NCBI GenBank assembly: GCA_036380875.1
Contig: DASVDX010000054.1
Coordinates: 35,635-99,634 of the forward strand
Source: ZC4RG17 sp036380875
Lineage (GTDB): Bacteria; Actinomycetota; Acidimicrobiia; Spongiisociales; ZC4RG35
Length of the DNA: 64,000 nucleotides
Reading direction: 5' to 3'
Positions 33,225 to 41,537 of this stretch are shown here, piece by piece. Numbering within the stretch: position 1 is the stretch's first letter; every line of letters begins with the position of its first letter. The translations under genes were made by a program, and so were the position numbers. The notes beneath the pieces were generated by a model. It saw nothing but the letters and a program-made list of their open reading frames with translations. It made no database searches and was not told the origin of the DNA.

Positions 33225-34490
33225 GTGACCAACCCTCCAGAACGAGACCAACGCAGCCTGAGAAGGCCGGGGCGAGGGGTGGCGCCCGAGGAGGTCCGTC
33301 GTCACAATCTGACCGCAGTCCTCGATCGGCTCCACCGCTCGGGTCCGATGTCGCGTTCCGAGCTCGCCCAGAAGACCGGCCTGAACCGGTCGACGATCGC
33401 CGACCTCATCGGTGAACTGGGCCGTCTCGGCCTGGTGGAGGAGAAACCCGGCATCGCCACCGCCGGGCCCGGTCGTCCCTCGCCCGTCGTCAGCCCGCGT
33501 CCTGAGGGGGCGACTGTGCTCGCCATCGAGCTGTCGGTCGACTCGATGGCAGTCGCCACCGTCGGCCTCGGCGGGCACGTATACGGCAAGGTGAGACGAT
33601 CCCGGGCCCGCGGCCGGCATTCGGTCGACGAGACGATCGATGAGGTCGTTCACATGGCCCGGGCCCTGCTGTCGGAGCTGGGCGGCGACCAGGTGCTGGT
33701 CGGAATGGGAGTGGCGGTGGTCGGTGTCGTCCGGCGAAGCGACGGCTTCGTCCACCTGGCTCCCAACCTCGGTTGGAAGAACGTCCCGCTCGGTGCGCTG
33801 CTGGCTTCCCGGTTCGGGCTCGGCGACCCGGTCATGGCGGCCAACGAGGCCGACCTCGGCGCCCTGGCCGAATACCGGCGAGGGGCCGGTGTGGGAGCGT
33901 CCCACCTCGTGTATGTCGGCTCCGAGGTGGGCATCGGGTCGGGAATCATCCAGGACGGCCAGCCGATGCTGGGCGTCGCCGGGTACGCCGGGGAGGCGGG
34001 CCACATGTTGATCAACCCCAAGGGGAGGGAGTGTCGCTGTGGTTCCCGCGGCTGTTGGGAGACCGAGGCCGGCGAGGCGGCGTTGGCGGAACGGGCCGGC
34101 TTGTCCAACTTCGTCGGCCAGCGGCTCATCGAGGAGATCACCTGCCGCGTCGACAGCCGCGACCCGCAGGCACTCGAGGCGTTGGAGACCACCGGAACCT
34201 GGCTGGGCTACGGCATCGGCAACCTCATCAACGTGTTCAATCCCGACGTGGTCGTCGTCGGCGGGCTCTACCAGGAGTTGTTCCCGCACTTGCGGGAACC
34301 GCTCGAAGCGGCCGCCCGTTCGATCGTGCTCGACGCTCCCGGCGAGCAGGTGCGCATCGTCCCCGGATCGCTCGGTGTCGACGCTGCGCTCCTCGGCGCC
34401 GCCGAGATGGCCCTGTCGCCGGTGATCGCCGATCCGGCGGCGGTGCGCGCCGTCACTCCTACCCAGCCTCCCGACCTGGCCAAGGCATGA
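33225..34490 (+). CDS. ROK-family transcriptional regulator (XylR/NagC type)
   Basis: About 421 residues. An N-terminal winged helix (VRRHNLTAVLDRLHRSGPMSRSELAQKTGLNRSTIADLIGEL) is fused to a ROK sugar-kinase-like domain: VLAIELSVDSMAVATVGLGG, NEADLGALAEYRRGAG, VYVGSEVGIGSGII, GEAGHMLINPKGRECRCGSRGCWETEAG (ROK zinc motif CxCGxxGCxE) and VVVVGGLYQEL. The zinc motif is complete. GTG 33225 is chosen because the TTG at 33180 falls inside the inverted repeats; GTG 33280 is another option. Divergent from the xylose-type ABC operon, so it likely represses that operon until sugar is present. Confidence 0.92.
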   Translation: MTNPPERDQRSLRRPGRGVAPEEVRRHNLTAVLDRLHRSGPMSRSELAQKTGLNRSTIADLIGELGRLGLVEEKPGIATAGPGRPSPVVSPRPEGATVLAIELSVDSMAVATVGLGGHVYGKVRRSRARGRHSVDETIDEVVHMARALLSELGGDQVLVGMGVAVVGVVRRSDGFVHLAPNLGWKNVPLGALLASRFGLGDPVMAANEADLGALAEYRRGAGVGASHLVYVGSEVGIGSGIIQDGQPMLGVAGYAGEAGHMLINPKGRECRCGSRGCWETEAGEAALAERAGLSNFVGQRLIEEITCRVDSRDPQALEALETTGTWLGYGIGNLINVFNPDVVVVGGLYQELFPHLREPLEAAARSIVLDAPGEQVRIVPGSLGVDAALLGAAEMALSPVIADPAAVRAVTPTQPPDLAKA

Positions 34491-34494
34491 CGGG

Positions 34495-35478
34495 TCAGGA
34501 GGCCGCAGCGAAGATCCTGTCCAGCACTTCCATGTTGGCGATGGCGTCCGTCGGTTCCACCGGTGCCGGAGTGTCCTCACGGATCGCCCGGCCGAACAAC
34601 TCCGCCTCGATGCCGTACTGGTTCGCAGGAGGGATCTCGTGAACCTCCACGTGTGGCTCAGCGGGCGGGTTGCCGCCGGCGTAGTGGTAGATGCGCGTCG
34701 GCCGGTCGTGGGGGATGTTGAACGGGATCTCCACCACGAGGCGGCCCGCCGTGCCCTCGATCGCCACCCGCTGGTCGTCTTCGATCTGGGTGGAGACGGT
34801 GAAGACGGCGTGGCGTCCATCGAAGTCGAGGATCGCCGAGGTGAGGGCGTCGGTCCCGAACGTGGGGTCCCGGCGGATGAAAGCTTTCACGTCGGTGGGC
34901 TCGGCGTCGTATATGAAGCGGGCCACGTTGACCGGGTAGCAGCCGATGTCGTAGAGGGCGCCCCCTCCGGCGCCGGCGATGTTGCGGATGTTGGCCGGGT
35001 CCAGGTTGCGATAGGAGAAGATCGTCTGGATCGCGTACACGTCGCCGATCACTCCGTCGTCGACCATCCGCTTCACCTCCACCCACTGCGGGTGATGGCG
35101 GTACATGAACGCCTCCATCAGTTTCACGCCGGCGCGGGCACACCCTTCGACCATGCGCCGCGCCTCGTCGGCGGTGAGGGCGAGCGGCTTCTCGCACAAC
35201 ACGTGTTTTCCCGCCGCAGCGGCGGCCAGGGTCCACTCGGCGTGGAGATGGTTGGGCAGCGGGATGTACACCGCTTCGATGTCCGGGTCCTCGAGCAACT
35301 CTCCGTAGGATCCGTAGGCGCGGTCGATCCCCAGTTGTTCTGCCGCCGCCCGCGCTCGCACGAGGTCACGCGAGGCGATGGCGGTGACACGACACGTCTC
35401 CGTGGCCTGGATGGCGGGGATGACCTGACGGGTGGCGATGTTCGCCACGCCCAGCACCCCCCAGCGCACCATCTCCAT
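34495..35478 (-). CDS. Gfo/Idh/MocA family NAD(P)-dependent oxidoreductase
   Basis: A 327-residue Rossmann dehydrogenase: N-terminal RWGVLGVANIATRQVIPAI, the substrate/cofactor lysine motif HVLCEKPLALTADEA, and the C-terminal alpha/beta domain with GGALYDIGCYPVNVARFIY. Closest in layout to D-xylose 1-dehydrogenase (NADP) and glucose-fructose oxidoreductase-like enzymes. ATG 35478 has AAAGGGG upstream. It converges on the ROK gene with a 4-base gap; together with the xylose-type transporter it suggests oxidative pentose use. The exact sugar is inferred from context. Confidence 0.92.
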   Translation of the reverse strand: MEMVRWGVLGVANIATRQVIPAIQATETCRVTAIASRDLVRARAAAEQLGIDRAYGSYGELLEDPDIEAVYIPLPNHLHAEWTLAAAAAGKHVLCEKPLALTADEARRMVEGCARAGVKLMEAFMYRHHPQWVEVKRMVDDGVIGDVYAIQTIFSYRNLDPANIRNIAGAGGGALYDIGCYPVNVARFIYDAEPTDVKAFIRRDPTFGTDALTSAILDFDGRHAVFTVSTQIEDDQRVAIEGTAGRLVVEIPFNIPHDRPTRIYHYAGGNPPAEPHVEVHEIPPANQYGIEAELFGRAIREDTPAPVEPTDAIANMEVLDRIFAAAS

Positions 35479-35552
35479 CGAAAGCCCCTTTCTGTCCGAC
35501 GCGGGCCGGATTGTTCACTGCGGGCGGGTCGTGAGCAAGTAGGGGAGCCGGC

Positions 35553-37157
35553 ATGACCGTCGCATCCGCCGATCGGCTCCGGACCCTGCCCGCCTTGCTG
35601 GTGGGGATCGTGGCAGGGATCGCCCTCACGGCGGGCGCTGCCATGTGGACGGTGGACCTCGTCCGCGGCGAGGCTCCCACCACCGCCTTCGGCCCACCCG
35701 CTTACGAGCTGGTCACGGCAGAGGCGGGAGTCGACCACGTCTACGACGGCGAGTTCGAGTACTTCGTGGGTGGCGGCGTGGCCGTCTTCGACTGCAACGC
35801 CGACGACCTGCCCGACATGTATTTCGCCGGTGGGGTCAACCCGGGGCGTCTGTACCGCAACACCTCCACTTCGGGCATCGCCTTCCAGGCGGTCGACGCA
35901 CCCGAGGTGGAGGTGACCGGGGTGGCTGGGGCGTACCCCCTCGACGTCGACTCGGACGGGATCGTCGACCTCGCTGTGCTCCGCGTCGGAGAGAACCTGA
36001 TGATGCGGGGCCTGGGCGACTGCCGCTTCGAACCAGCCAACGACCTCTGGGGTATCGACGGCGGGCACGGCTGGACCGTGTCGTTTTCGGCCACGTGGGA
36101 GCCGGGGCAGGAGTGGCCGACGATCGTTTTCGCCGACTACATCGACCTCGCAACCATCGACGACGGGCGCACCTGCGATGGCCACGTCCTCTACCGGCCC
36201 GAAGGCGACGGCTACGGCGAGCCGGTACCGCTCGAGCCCGGATACTGCGCTCTGTCGGCGCTGTTCTCGGATTGGGACCGGTCAGGCCGTCGCGACCTAC
36301 GGCTCACGAACGACCGCCACTACTACCGGGACGGCTCCGAGCAGCTGTGGCGGATCGAGCCCGGCACCGAGCCTCGCCTCTACACCGAAGCCGACGGGTG
36401 GAGGCCGCTCCAGATCTGGGGAATGGGCATCGCCAGCCACGACCTCGACGGTGACGCCAAACCCGAGGTGTATCTGACGAGCCAGGGCGACAACAAGCTG
36501 CAGACCTTGGCCGCCGACGCCAGCGGCCCGACCTACGAGGACATCGCCCTGCAGTCCGGTGCCAACGCCCACCGCCCGTTCGCAGGCGACACCACCCGCC
36601 CCTCCACCGCCTGGCACGCCGAATTCGACGACGTCAACAACGACGGCTTCATGGACCTGTTCGTCACGAAAGGCAACGTCGAGGCGATGCCCGAGTTCGC
36701 CGCCGAGGACCCCAACAACCTGCTGCTCGGCCAACCCGACGGCGCCTTCGTGGAAGCGGCGGACCGGGCCGGTCTCCTCGACATGGAGCGGAGCCGTGGC
36801 GGGGCGCTCGCCGACCTCGACCTCGATGGAGACCTCGACGTGGTCGTGGTCGAGCGGCGCCAACCGGTGAAGATATGGGAGCAGACGGGAGAGGTCGGCC
36901 ACTGGCTCGGCGTCACCCTCTCCCAGGAGGGGCCCAACCGCCACGCCATCGGGGCGTGGATCGAGCTGCGGATCGGACGCTACCGGACCGAGCGTGAGGT
37001 CGTCGTCGGCGGCGGTCACGCCGGCGGACAACTCGGTCCCACGCACTTCGGCCTCGGGGACGCCGAACGGGCCGAGGTGAGAGTCCACTGGCCGGACGGC
37101 GCGGTGGGCGACTGGCAGGCCTTCGACGCCGACCAGTACGTCACCGTTTCCCGCTGA
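35553..37157 (+). CDS. FG-GAP/VCBS repeat protein with C-terminal ASPIC/UnbV domain (CRTAC1-like)
   Basis: A 534-residue exported protein. One N-terminal hydrophobic helix (LPALLVGIVAGIALTAGAAMWTV) acts as signal or anchor. It is followed by FG-GAP-like beta-propeller repeats with Ca-binding loops (FDCNADDLPDMYFAGG, LDVDSDGIVDLAVLR, FDDVNNDGFMDLFVT, LDLDGDLDVVVV) and a C-terminal ASPIC/UnbV domain (about 440-530: HWLGVTLSQEGPNRHAIGAW, GPTHFGLGDAERAEVRVHWPDG). UnbV-type proteins occur in enediyne gene cassettes together with an RnfD-like membrane protein (UnbU); an RnfD-like gene lies nearby at 38625. ATG 35553 has GGGGAG upstream. Confidence 0.88.
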   Translation: MTVASADRLRTLPALLVGIVAGIALTAGAAMWTVDLVRGEAPTTAFGPPAYELVTAEAGVDHVYDGEFEYFVGGGVAVFDCNADDLPDMYFAGGVNPGRLYRNTSTSGIAFQAVDAPEVEVTGVAGAYPLDVDSDGIVDLAVLRVGENLMMRGLGDCRFEPANDLWGIDGGHGWTVSFSATWEPGQEWPTIVFADYIDLATIDDGRTCDGHVLYRPEGDGYGEPVPLEPGYCALSALFSDWDRSGRRDLRLTNDRHYYRDGSEQLWRIEPGTEPRLYTEADGWRPLQIWGMGIASHDLDGDAKPEVYLTSQGDNKLQTLAADASGPTYEDIALQSGANAHRPFAGDTTRPSTAWHAEFDDVNNDGFMDLFVTKGNVEAMPEFAAEDPNNLLLGQPDGAFVEAADRAGLLDMERSRGGALADLDLDGDLDVVVVERRQPVKIWEQTGEVGHWLGVTLSQEGPNRHAIGAWIELRIGRYRTEREVVVGGGHAGGQLGPTHFGLGDAERAEVRVHWPDGAVGDWQAFDADQYVTVSR

Positions 37158-37288
37158 ACCCCAGGATGGCGCTGCCCTCGCCGTCTTTGGAGCCGTCGCG
37201 GGGGTGGCTGCGGCGCTGGCGGTCGAGCGTCTGTCCCGGGACTGAAGCGCTTTTCGACGGTTTGGGTGGGCGGGACCAGACTTGGCCC

Positions 37289-38656
37289 ATGGTCACCGCC
37301 CATCTCACCGAGATCGATCTGCCGGACTTCGGGATGCCCGACGAGGCGCCCGAGCTTCCCGCTCACCTCCATCGCGAGCGTCTTGCTCGTCTTCGTCGGA
37401 AGGCTGCCGAGCGCGGCCTCGACGCCGTCTTGGTCTACGCCGACCGGGAGCACAGCGCCAACCTCTCCTACCTCAGCGGGTTCGACCCCCGGTTCGAAGA
37501 ATCACTCCTCGTCGTCGCTCCCGACGGCGACCCGCTGATCCTCGTCGGCAACGAGTGCGTGGGGATAGCCGAGGCGGCGCCGCTTCCGATGCGGGTCGAG
37601 CTCCACCAGGACTTCTCGCTCCCCAACCAGCCGCGGGACCGCTCCCGCCCGTTGCGGGAGGTCCTGGTGGGTGAGGGTTTCGGGCCCGGCATGCGGGTCG
37701 GCCTGGTCGGGTGGAAGAACCTCGGTCCGGACAGGTCGGAGGTGCCGTCCTTCATCGTCGACGAGGTGCGCGGCATCGTGGGCGAGTCCGGCGTGGTCGC
37801 GGCGACCGACCTGTTCATCGACCCTGCCGACGGGCTGCGAGTCATCAACGAGGTCGAACAACTGGCCGCTTTCGAATACGCCGCCTGCCATACCTCCCAG
37901 GGCGTGCGGAACCTGATCTTCCACCTCGAACCCGGCATGCGGGAGCGCGAGGCGGTCCGACTGCTGGAGTGGAACGGCTCGCCGTTGTCATGTCACCTGA
38001 TGCTCACCGCCGGTCCGCGGGCGGCGCTCGGGTTGCTCAGCCCAGGGGACCGGGTCATCTCTCACGGTGACCCGCTCACCGTGGCCTTCGGCGTCTGGGG
38101 GGCGCTCAACTGCCGAGCCGGATTCGTCGTCCGTGACGCCACCGAACTCCCGCTCGACATCTCCGACTACGTCGACAAGCTCGTGCGGCCTTATTTCGAG
38201 GCCATCGTGGAGTGGTACGAGGCGCTCCACATCGGGCAGAAGGGGGCGGTGCTCCAGGAGATCATCGATCGCCGGCTGGGCGACCCGTTCTTCGGCATCT
38301 TCCTCAACCCCGGCCACCAGATCCACCTCGACGAATGGGTGGCGAGCCCGGTCTACCCCGGCTCCGAGGCCGAGCTCCGGTCGGGCATGGCGATGCAGGT
38401 CGACGTCATCCCGGCGACCAAGACCCCCTACTTCACCACCAACATCGAAGACGGCATCGCCCTCGCCGACGAGGACCTGCGGGACGAGTTCGCCCGGCGC
38501 TACCCGGGTGCGTGGGACCGCATCCAGCGGCGCCGAGCCTTCATGACCGACGTTCTCGGGATCGACCTCGACCCGTCGGTCCTGCCGTTCTCCAACATCC
38601 CTGCTTACCTGCCGCCCTTCCTGCTCAGCCCGAATCGGGCGATGGCGGTGAAGTGA
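37289..38656 (+). CDS. M24 peptidase-fold protein, metal site degenerate (Xaa-Pro aminopeptidase-like)
   Basis: A 455-residue two-domain protein. The N-terminal creatinase/prolidase domain (about 25-160: LARLRRKAAERGLDAVLVYADREHSANLSYL) precedes a pita-bread M24 domain (170-440). The usual ligands are not all present. The region GDPLTVAFGVWGALNCRAG (about 260-278) lacks both Asp residues of the family's DxG...sDxTR motif, and VDVIPA (about 371) has Asp where Glu is normal; GHQIHLDEW (about 343) and NIEDGIALADE keep His and Glu. It may be a non-hydrolytic member or act differently. ATG 37289 gives MVTAHLTEID; a GTG/ATG further upstream (37166) would add 41 unrelated residues. Confidence 0.8.
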   Translation: MVTAHLTEIDLPDFGMPDEAPELPAHLHRERLARLRRKAAERGLDAVLVYADREHSANLSYLSGFDPRFEESLLVVAPDGDPLILVGNECVGIAEAAPLPMRVELHQDFSLPNQPRDRSRPLREVLVGEGFGPGMRVGLVGWKNLGPDRSEVPSFIVDEVRGIVGESGVVAATDLFIDPADGLRVINEVEQLAAFEYAACHTSQGVRNLIFHLEPGMREREAVRLLEWNGSPLSCHLMLTAGPRAALGLLSPGDRVISHGDPLTVAFGVWGALNCRAGFVVRDATELPLDISDYVDKLVRPYFEAIVEWYEALHIGQKGAVLQEIIDRRLGDPFFGIFLNPGHQIHLDEWVASPVYPGSEAELRSGMAMQVDVIPATKTPYFTTNIEDGIALADEDLRDEFARRYPGAWDRIQRRRAFMTDVLGIDLDPSVLPFSNIPAYLPPFLLSPNRAMAVK

Positions 38657-40187
38657 GTCTATGAGGGATGCTCTGAGAAGAGGAGGCGATCAGCCAGCGT
38701 TCTCCCCCGACTCGGCGGAGCGTGAACGTGCCGCTGAACGGCGCTTGGGTCCGTGACTGCTCCCGGCCGGTGGCGTCATAGGTGACGGTGTCGACCGTGC
38801 CCTCCGCCTCGACCAAGAGGGCGACGCTCGACTGGCCGCCTTCGCTCGGTATGGCGTCGAGGAGGAGGGACGTGAACTCGTATTCGTCGGCGACGCGTAC
38901 GCCGGTGGAGACGGCGTCGTCGACCCGGCGCTGCATCTCGCCGAGGCGATCGCCGGTGGCGGCGAGCGCCAGCAGGCCGCCGTTGCCGTCGCGGATCGCC
39001 TCCGCTTCGAGCGCCAGGTTCTCTGCCAGCATCGCCACCAGATCGGAGGCCTCCTCGGCCATGCCCAGCGCCACCAGCTCCGGCCCTAGCTCCGGTTCGG
39101 GGAGTGAGGCCGGGTCGATGTCGACGGTCACCTCGGGCACGGCCGGCGTCGAAGCCTGCGCCGACCGCCGGGCGGGGATGCCGGCGACCACCACCGCCAA
39201 GGCGAGAAGGGTCAGCGCGACGCCTACTCCCAAGCCCTGGCCGAAAGCGACGGTGGGGCGGGCCGACGGAACCCGCAGCGAAAGCGGCCGGTCGAACAGC
39301 TGGCGGACCGGTGTGAGGAGCACGAGGCTGCCGAGGAGGCCTACCTTCGCCCCGAACTCGGTCTCCTGAGGTGCGATCAGGAGCGTCGCCAGGATGGCCA
39401 ACGTGACGGAGAAGGCGATCCGCCCTCGGCGGCTCTGGGGAGTGGTCTTCGGGTCTGTGATCATGAAGAACTGGTAGATGAGGATCTCGGGGGAGGTGAC
39501 GAGCGCCCACCAGAAGTGCATGTCGCACACCGGCTCCGGCGACCAGGTGGCGATCATGCAGTGGCCGGAGGCGGCGAGCACACCCAGGCCTGCCGCCAGC
39601 ACCCCCCAGAACACCAGTGCCATCTCCAACAAAGCGAGGCGACGCGTGATGAGGGTACCCCCGATGAGGATCACCAGATAGGCGGCGATCATCCACACGC
39701 CGAGGGGCGCCCACCAGAAGTCGAGAGGCTCCACCACCTCGCTTCCCAGAAGCAGGAACACCGCCACCAGTCCCACGTTCGAGGGGTTGAACAGGTGCTC
39801 GCCTCGCCAGCGGATGACGTGCTTCGTCAGCACCGAAGCCCCGGCGACGATGGCGTAGAGGTGCCAGCCCCGCCACTCCCAGAAGTCGTAGGCGTGCATG
39901 TCTGTCAGCCGGAGGATCAGGGCGACGCCGCTCCCCGTGAGCATCCCGCTCGCCGGCCACACCAGCTTTCGGGTCTGGCGGAAGGCGATGACCACGTCGA
40001 CCAGGGCGGCCGTGAGGATGGCGGTGAGGATGTGGAACACCGACACCCGGAAGCCGAGGGCGGTCACGCCGAGGGTGTGGATCGTGAGGATCGTGGCCGC
40101 CGTGTGGAGACGGGGATCCCGCAGAGAGGGCAGCACCACCGGGATGTGGCGTGTGCCGAGACGCAGCGTCGGGGTGGCGGCCGTCAT
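38625..40187 (-). CDS. RnfD/NqrB-like polytopic membrane protein (UnbU-like)
   Basis: A 520-residue protein. Residues 1-350 hold about ten membrane helices and resemble the NQR2/RnfD/RnfE family (LVDVVIAFRQTRKLVWPASGMLTGSGVALIL, VIRWRGEHLFNPSNVGLVAVFLLLG, FFMITDPKTTPQSRRGRI). Residues 350-520 are a predicted extracytoplasmic alpha/beta domain. I cannot identify the FMN-attachment Thr motif of true RnfD, and no RnfA, B, C, E or G gene is nearby. RnfD-like proteins paired with ASPIC/UnbV proteins are known from enediyne cassettes (UnbU/UnbV); the UnbV-like gene is at 35553. The 3' end overlaps the M24 gene by 32 bases. Confidence 0.8.
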   Translation of the reverse strand: MTAATPTLRLGTRHIPVVLPSLRDPRLHTAATILTIHTLGVTALGFRVSVFHILTAILTAALVDVVIAFRQTRKLVWPASGMLTGSGVALILRLTDMHAYDFWEWRGWHLYAIVAGASVLTKHVIRWRGEHLFNPSNVGLVAVFLLLGSEVVEPLDFWWAPLGVWMIAAYLVILIGGTLITRRLALLEMALVFWGVLAAGLGVLAASGHCMIATWSPEPVCDMHFWWALVTSPEILIYQFFMITDPKTTPQSRRGRIAFSVTLAILATLLIAPQETEFGAKVGLLGSLVLLTPVRQLFDRPLSLRVPSARPTVAFGQGLGVGVALTLLALAVVVAGIPARRSAQASTPAVPEVTVDIDPASLPEPELGPELVALGMAEEASDLVAMLAENLALEAEAIRDGNGGLLALAATGDRLGEMQRRVDDAVSTGVRVADEYEFTSLLLDAIPSEGGQSSVALLVEAEGTVDTVTYDATGREQSRTQAPFSGTFTLRRVGGERWLIASSSQSIPHRLTSPPSPDSG

Positions 40188-40227
40188 GTCACCACGAGGC
40201 TAGAGAGGGCCTCGCCGCCTGTCTCGC

Positions 40228-40743
40228 TCAGCCCGGGGTGGTGGCGACAACGGCTCCCGGACCGGCGAACCGCACCGAGCCGCCGGAGGCGGCGACGAGG
40301 TACGTGGGGCTGACCCACTGCTGGGAGGTGGTGGGGAGGGCCCGCTCCAGGGCCTCCCGGCGGATCACCTCCGGAGAGCGCACCGCCGCCAGCTTGGACC
40401 GGTCGACCCCCTCCTGGATGAGCCGGCCGTGGACTCGCTTGACCGCCTCGCTCGCCGGCACGTGCTGGGCGAGGGCGTCGACCTCGAGCTGCTCGAACAC
40501 GTCGACCATGTCGTCCACCAAGGCCACAGTGGCCGCATCCGGAATGGGTTCGTCGATGAACACGACCGTGCGGATGTGGCGGGGAAGCGTGTCCATCCGG
40601 TGGAGGAGCGTGGGGTGGTGCACCAGAACGGTCGGCCCGGCAAACCGGCCTCCGAGCACCGCGAACACCATCACCTGGCCGTCGCCCGAGATGAGCGACA
40701 GCTGGCGCGAGGTATACGGGCGAAGCAGATGAGGGCTGACCAT
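40228..40743 (-). CDS. truncated IspD-like protein lacking the nucleotide-binding N-terminus
   Basis: A 171-residue protein that matches only the later half of a 4-diphosphocytidyl-2-C-methylerythritol synthase: the stretch VPASEAVKRVHGRLIQEGVD and RSKLAAVRSPEVIRREALER parallels IspD VPVTDTIKRV...vDRs.LwavqTPQvFrreaL. The N-terminal GxGxR...K catalytic loop is absent, and RSPEV replaces TPQxF, so it should be inactive as a transferase. ATG 40743 gives MVSPHLLRPYTS. It is divergent from a full-length ispD (40802), a head-to-head pair with a 58-base gap. A regulator or subunit role is possible; the family call is from visual alignment. Confidence 0.55.
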   Translation of the reverse strand: MVSPHLLRPYTSRQLSLISGDGQVMVFAVLGGRFAGPTVLVHHPTLLHRMDTLPRHIRTVVFIDEPIPDAATVALVDDMVDVFEQLEVDALAQHVPASEAVKRVHGRLIQEGVDRSKLAAVRSPEVIRREALERALPTTSQQWVSPTYLVAASGGSVRFAGPGAVVATTPG

Positions 40744-40801
40744 GGAAGCCACGCCAGTGTACCCGTGATATCGGACCTGGCTACGGATGTACCCTCGCCG
40801 G

Positions 40802-41536
40802 ATGAATACGGCGGCGATCATCCTGGCCGGGGGAAGCGGCTCACGGGTCCAGCAGGCCGTCAACAAGGTCTACCTGCCGATCCGAGAACGACCGGTCCTG
40901 GCCTACTGCTTGGAGACGTTCGAGCGGTCGCCTGCCATCGACCGGGTGGTGCTGGTGATCCGCGAGGAGGACCGCCAGTTGGCCGAGCAGATCCTCGCCG
41001 AGATCCCCGTGTCCAAGGTCACCGACGTGGTGGAGGGTGGCCCAACCCGCCATCGGTCGGAGATGGCTGGCCTCGACTGCCTCGCCGCCTCGATCGAGGC
41101 GGACGAGGTGGACCTGGTCGCCATCCACGACGGCGCTCGGCCGTTCATGACCCTCGACTTGCTCGAGGAGTTGATCGCCGTCGCCGCCGAGCACGGCGGA
41201 GCGGTCCCGGGGCTTCCCGTGGAGGCGCCGCTCTATCGAATGGAAGACACCGACGTCGAGCCGCTTCCGGAGGGGTCGCTGCGGCGCATGCAGACGCCGC
41301 AGGTGTTCCTCGCCCAGCCACTGCTGGTCGCCTACCGGGCCTCCGTCGCCGCCGGGTTCGAAGGGGTCGACACCGCCGAGACGATCGAGAGATTCACCGA
41401 CCTGCCGGTGGTGGTCGTGGAGGGGGATCCCCGTAACATCAAGGTCACGTTCATCGAGGACTTCTTCCAGGCGGAGGAGTGGGCCATCGAGTGGGACAAG
41501 GGCCGCTGGGTGGAGCCGTCCGAGAACCCCAAGTGA
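40802..41536 (+). CDS. ispD: 2-C-methyl-D-erythritol 4-phosphate cytidylyltransferase (IspD-like)
   Basis: A 244-residue enzyme of the MEP isoprenoid pathway: transfers CMP to methylerythritol phosphate. Signature loop LAGGSGSRVQQAVNKVYLPI (Arg15, Lys22), VLVIREEDRQLAEQI, AIHDGARPFM, RRMQTPQVFLAQPLLVAY and the C-terminal RNIKVTFIEDF. Where canonical IspD has DTIK this protein has APLYRM, so the substrate-binding Thr is not conserved; a related pentitol-phosphate cytidylyltransferase (TarI-like) role cannot be excluded. ATG 40802 is chosen over an ATG 5 codons upstream. Its 3' end is one base from the enzyme I stop on the other strand. Confidence 0.82.
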   Translation: MNTAAIILAGGSGSRVQQAVNKVYLPIRERPVLAYCLETFERSPAIDRVVLVIREEDRQLAEQILAEIPVSKVTDVVEGGPTRHRSEMAGLDCLAASIEADEVDLVAIHDGARPFMTLDLLEELIAVAAEHGGAVPGLPVEAPLYRMEDTDVEPLPEGSLRRMQTPQVFLAQPLLVAYRASVAAGFEGVDTAETIERFTDLPVVVVEGDPRNIKVTFIEDFFQAEEWAIEWDKGRWVEPSENPK

Positions 41537-41537
41537 G

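Noticed and set aside
35553..40187. Enediyne biosynthetic cluster
   Set aside because: Only UnbV- and UnbU-like genes are present; no iterative PKS, thioesterase or E-series genes in the window.
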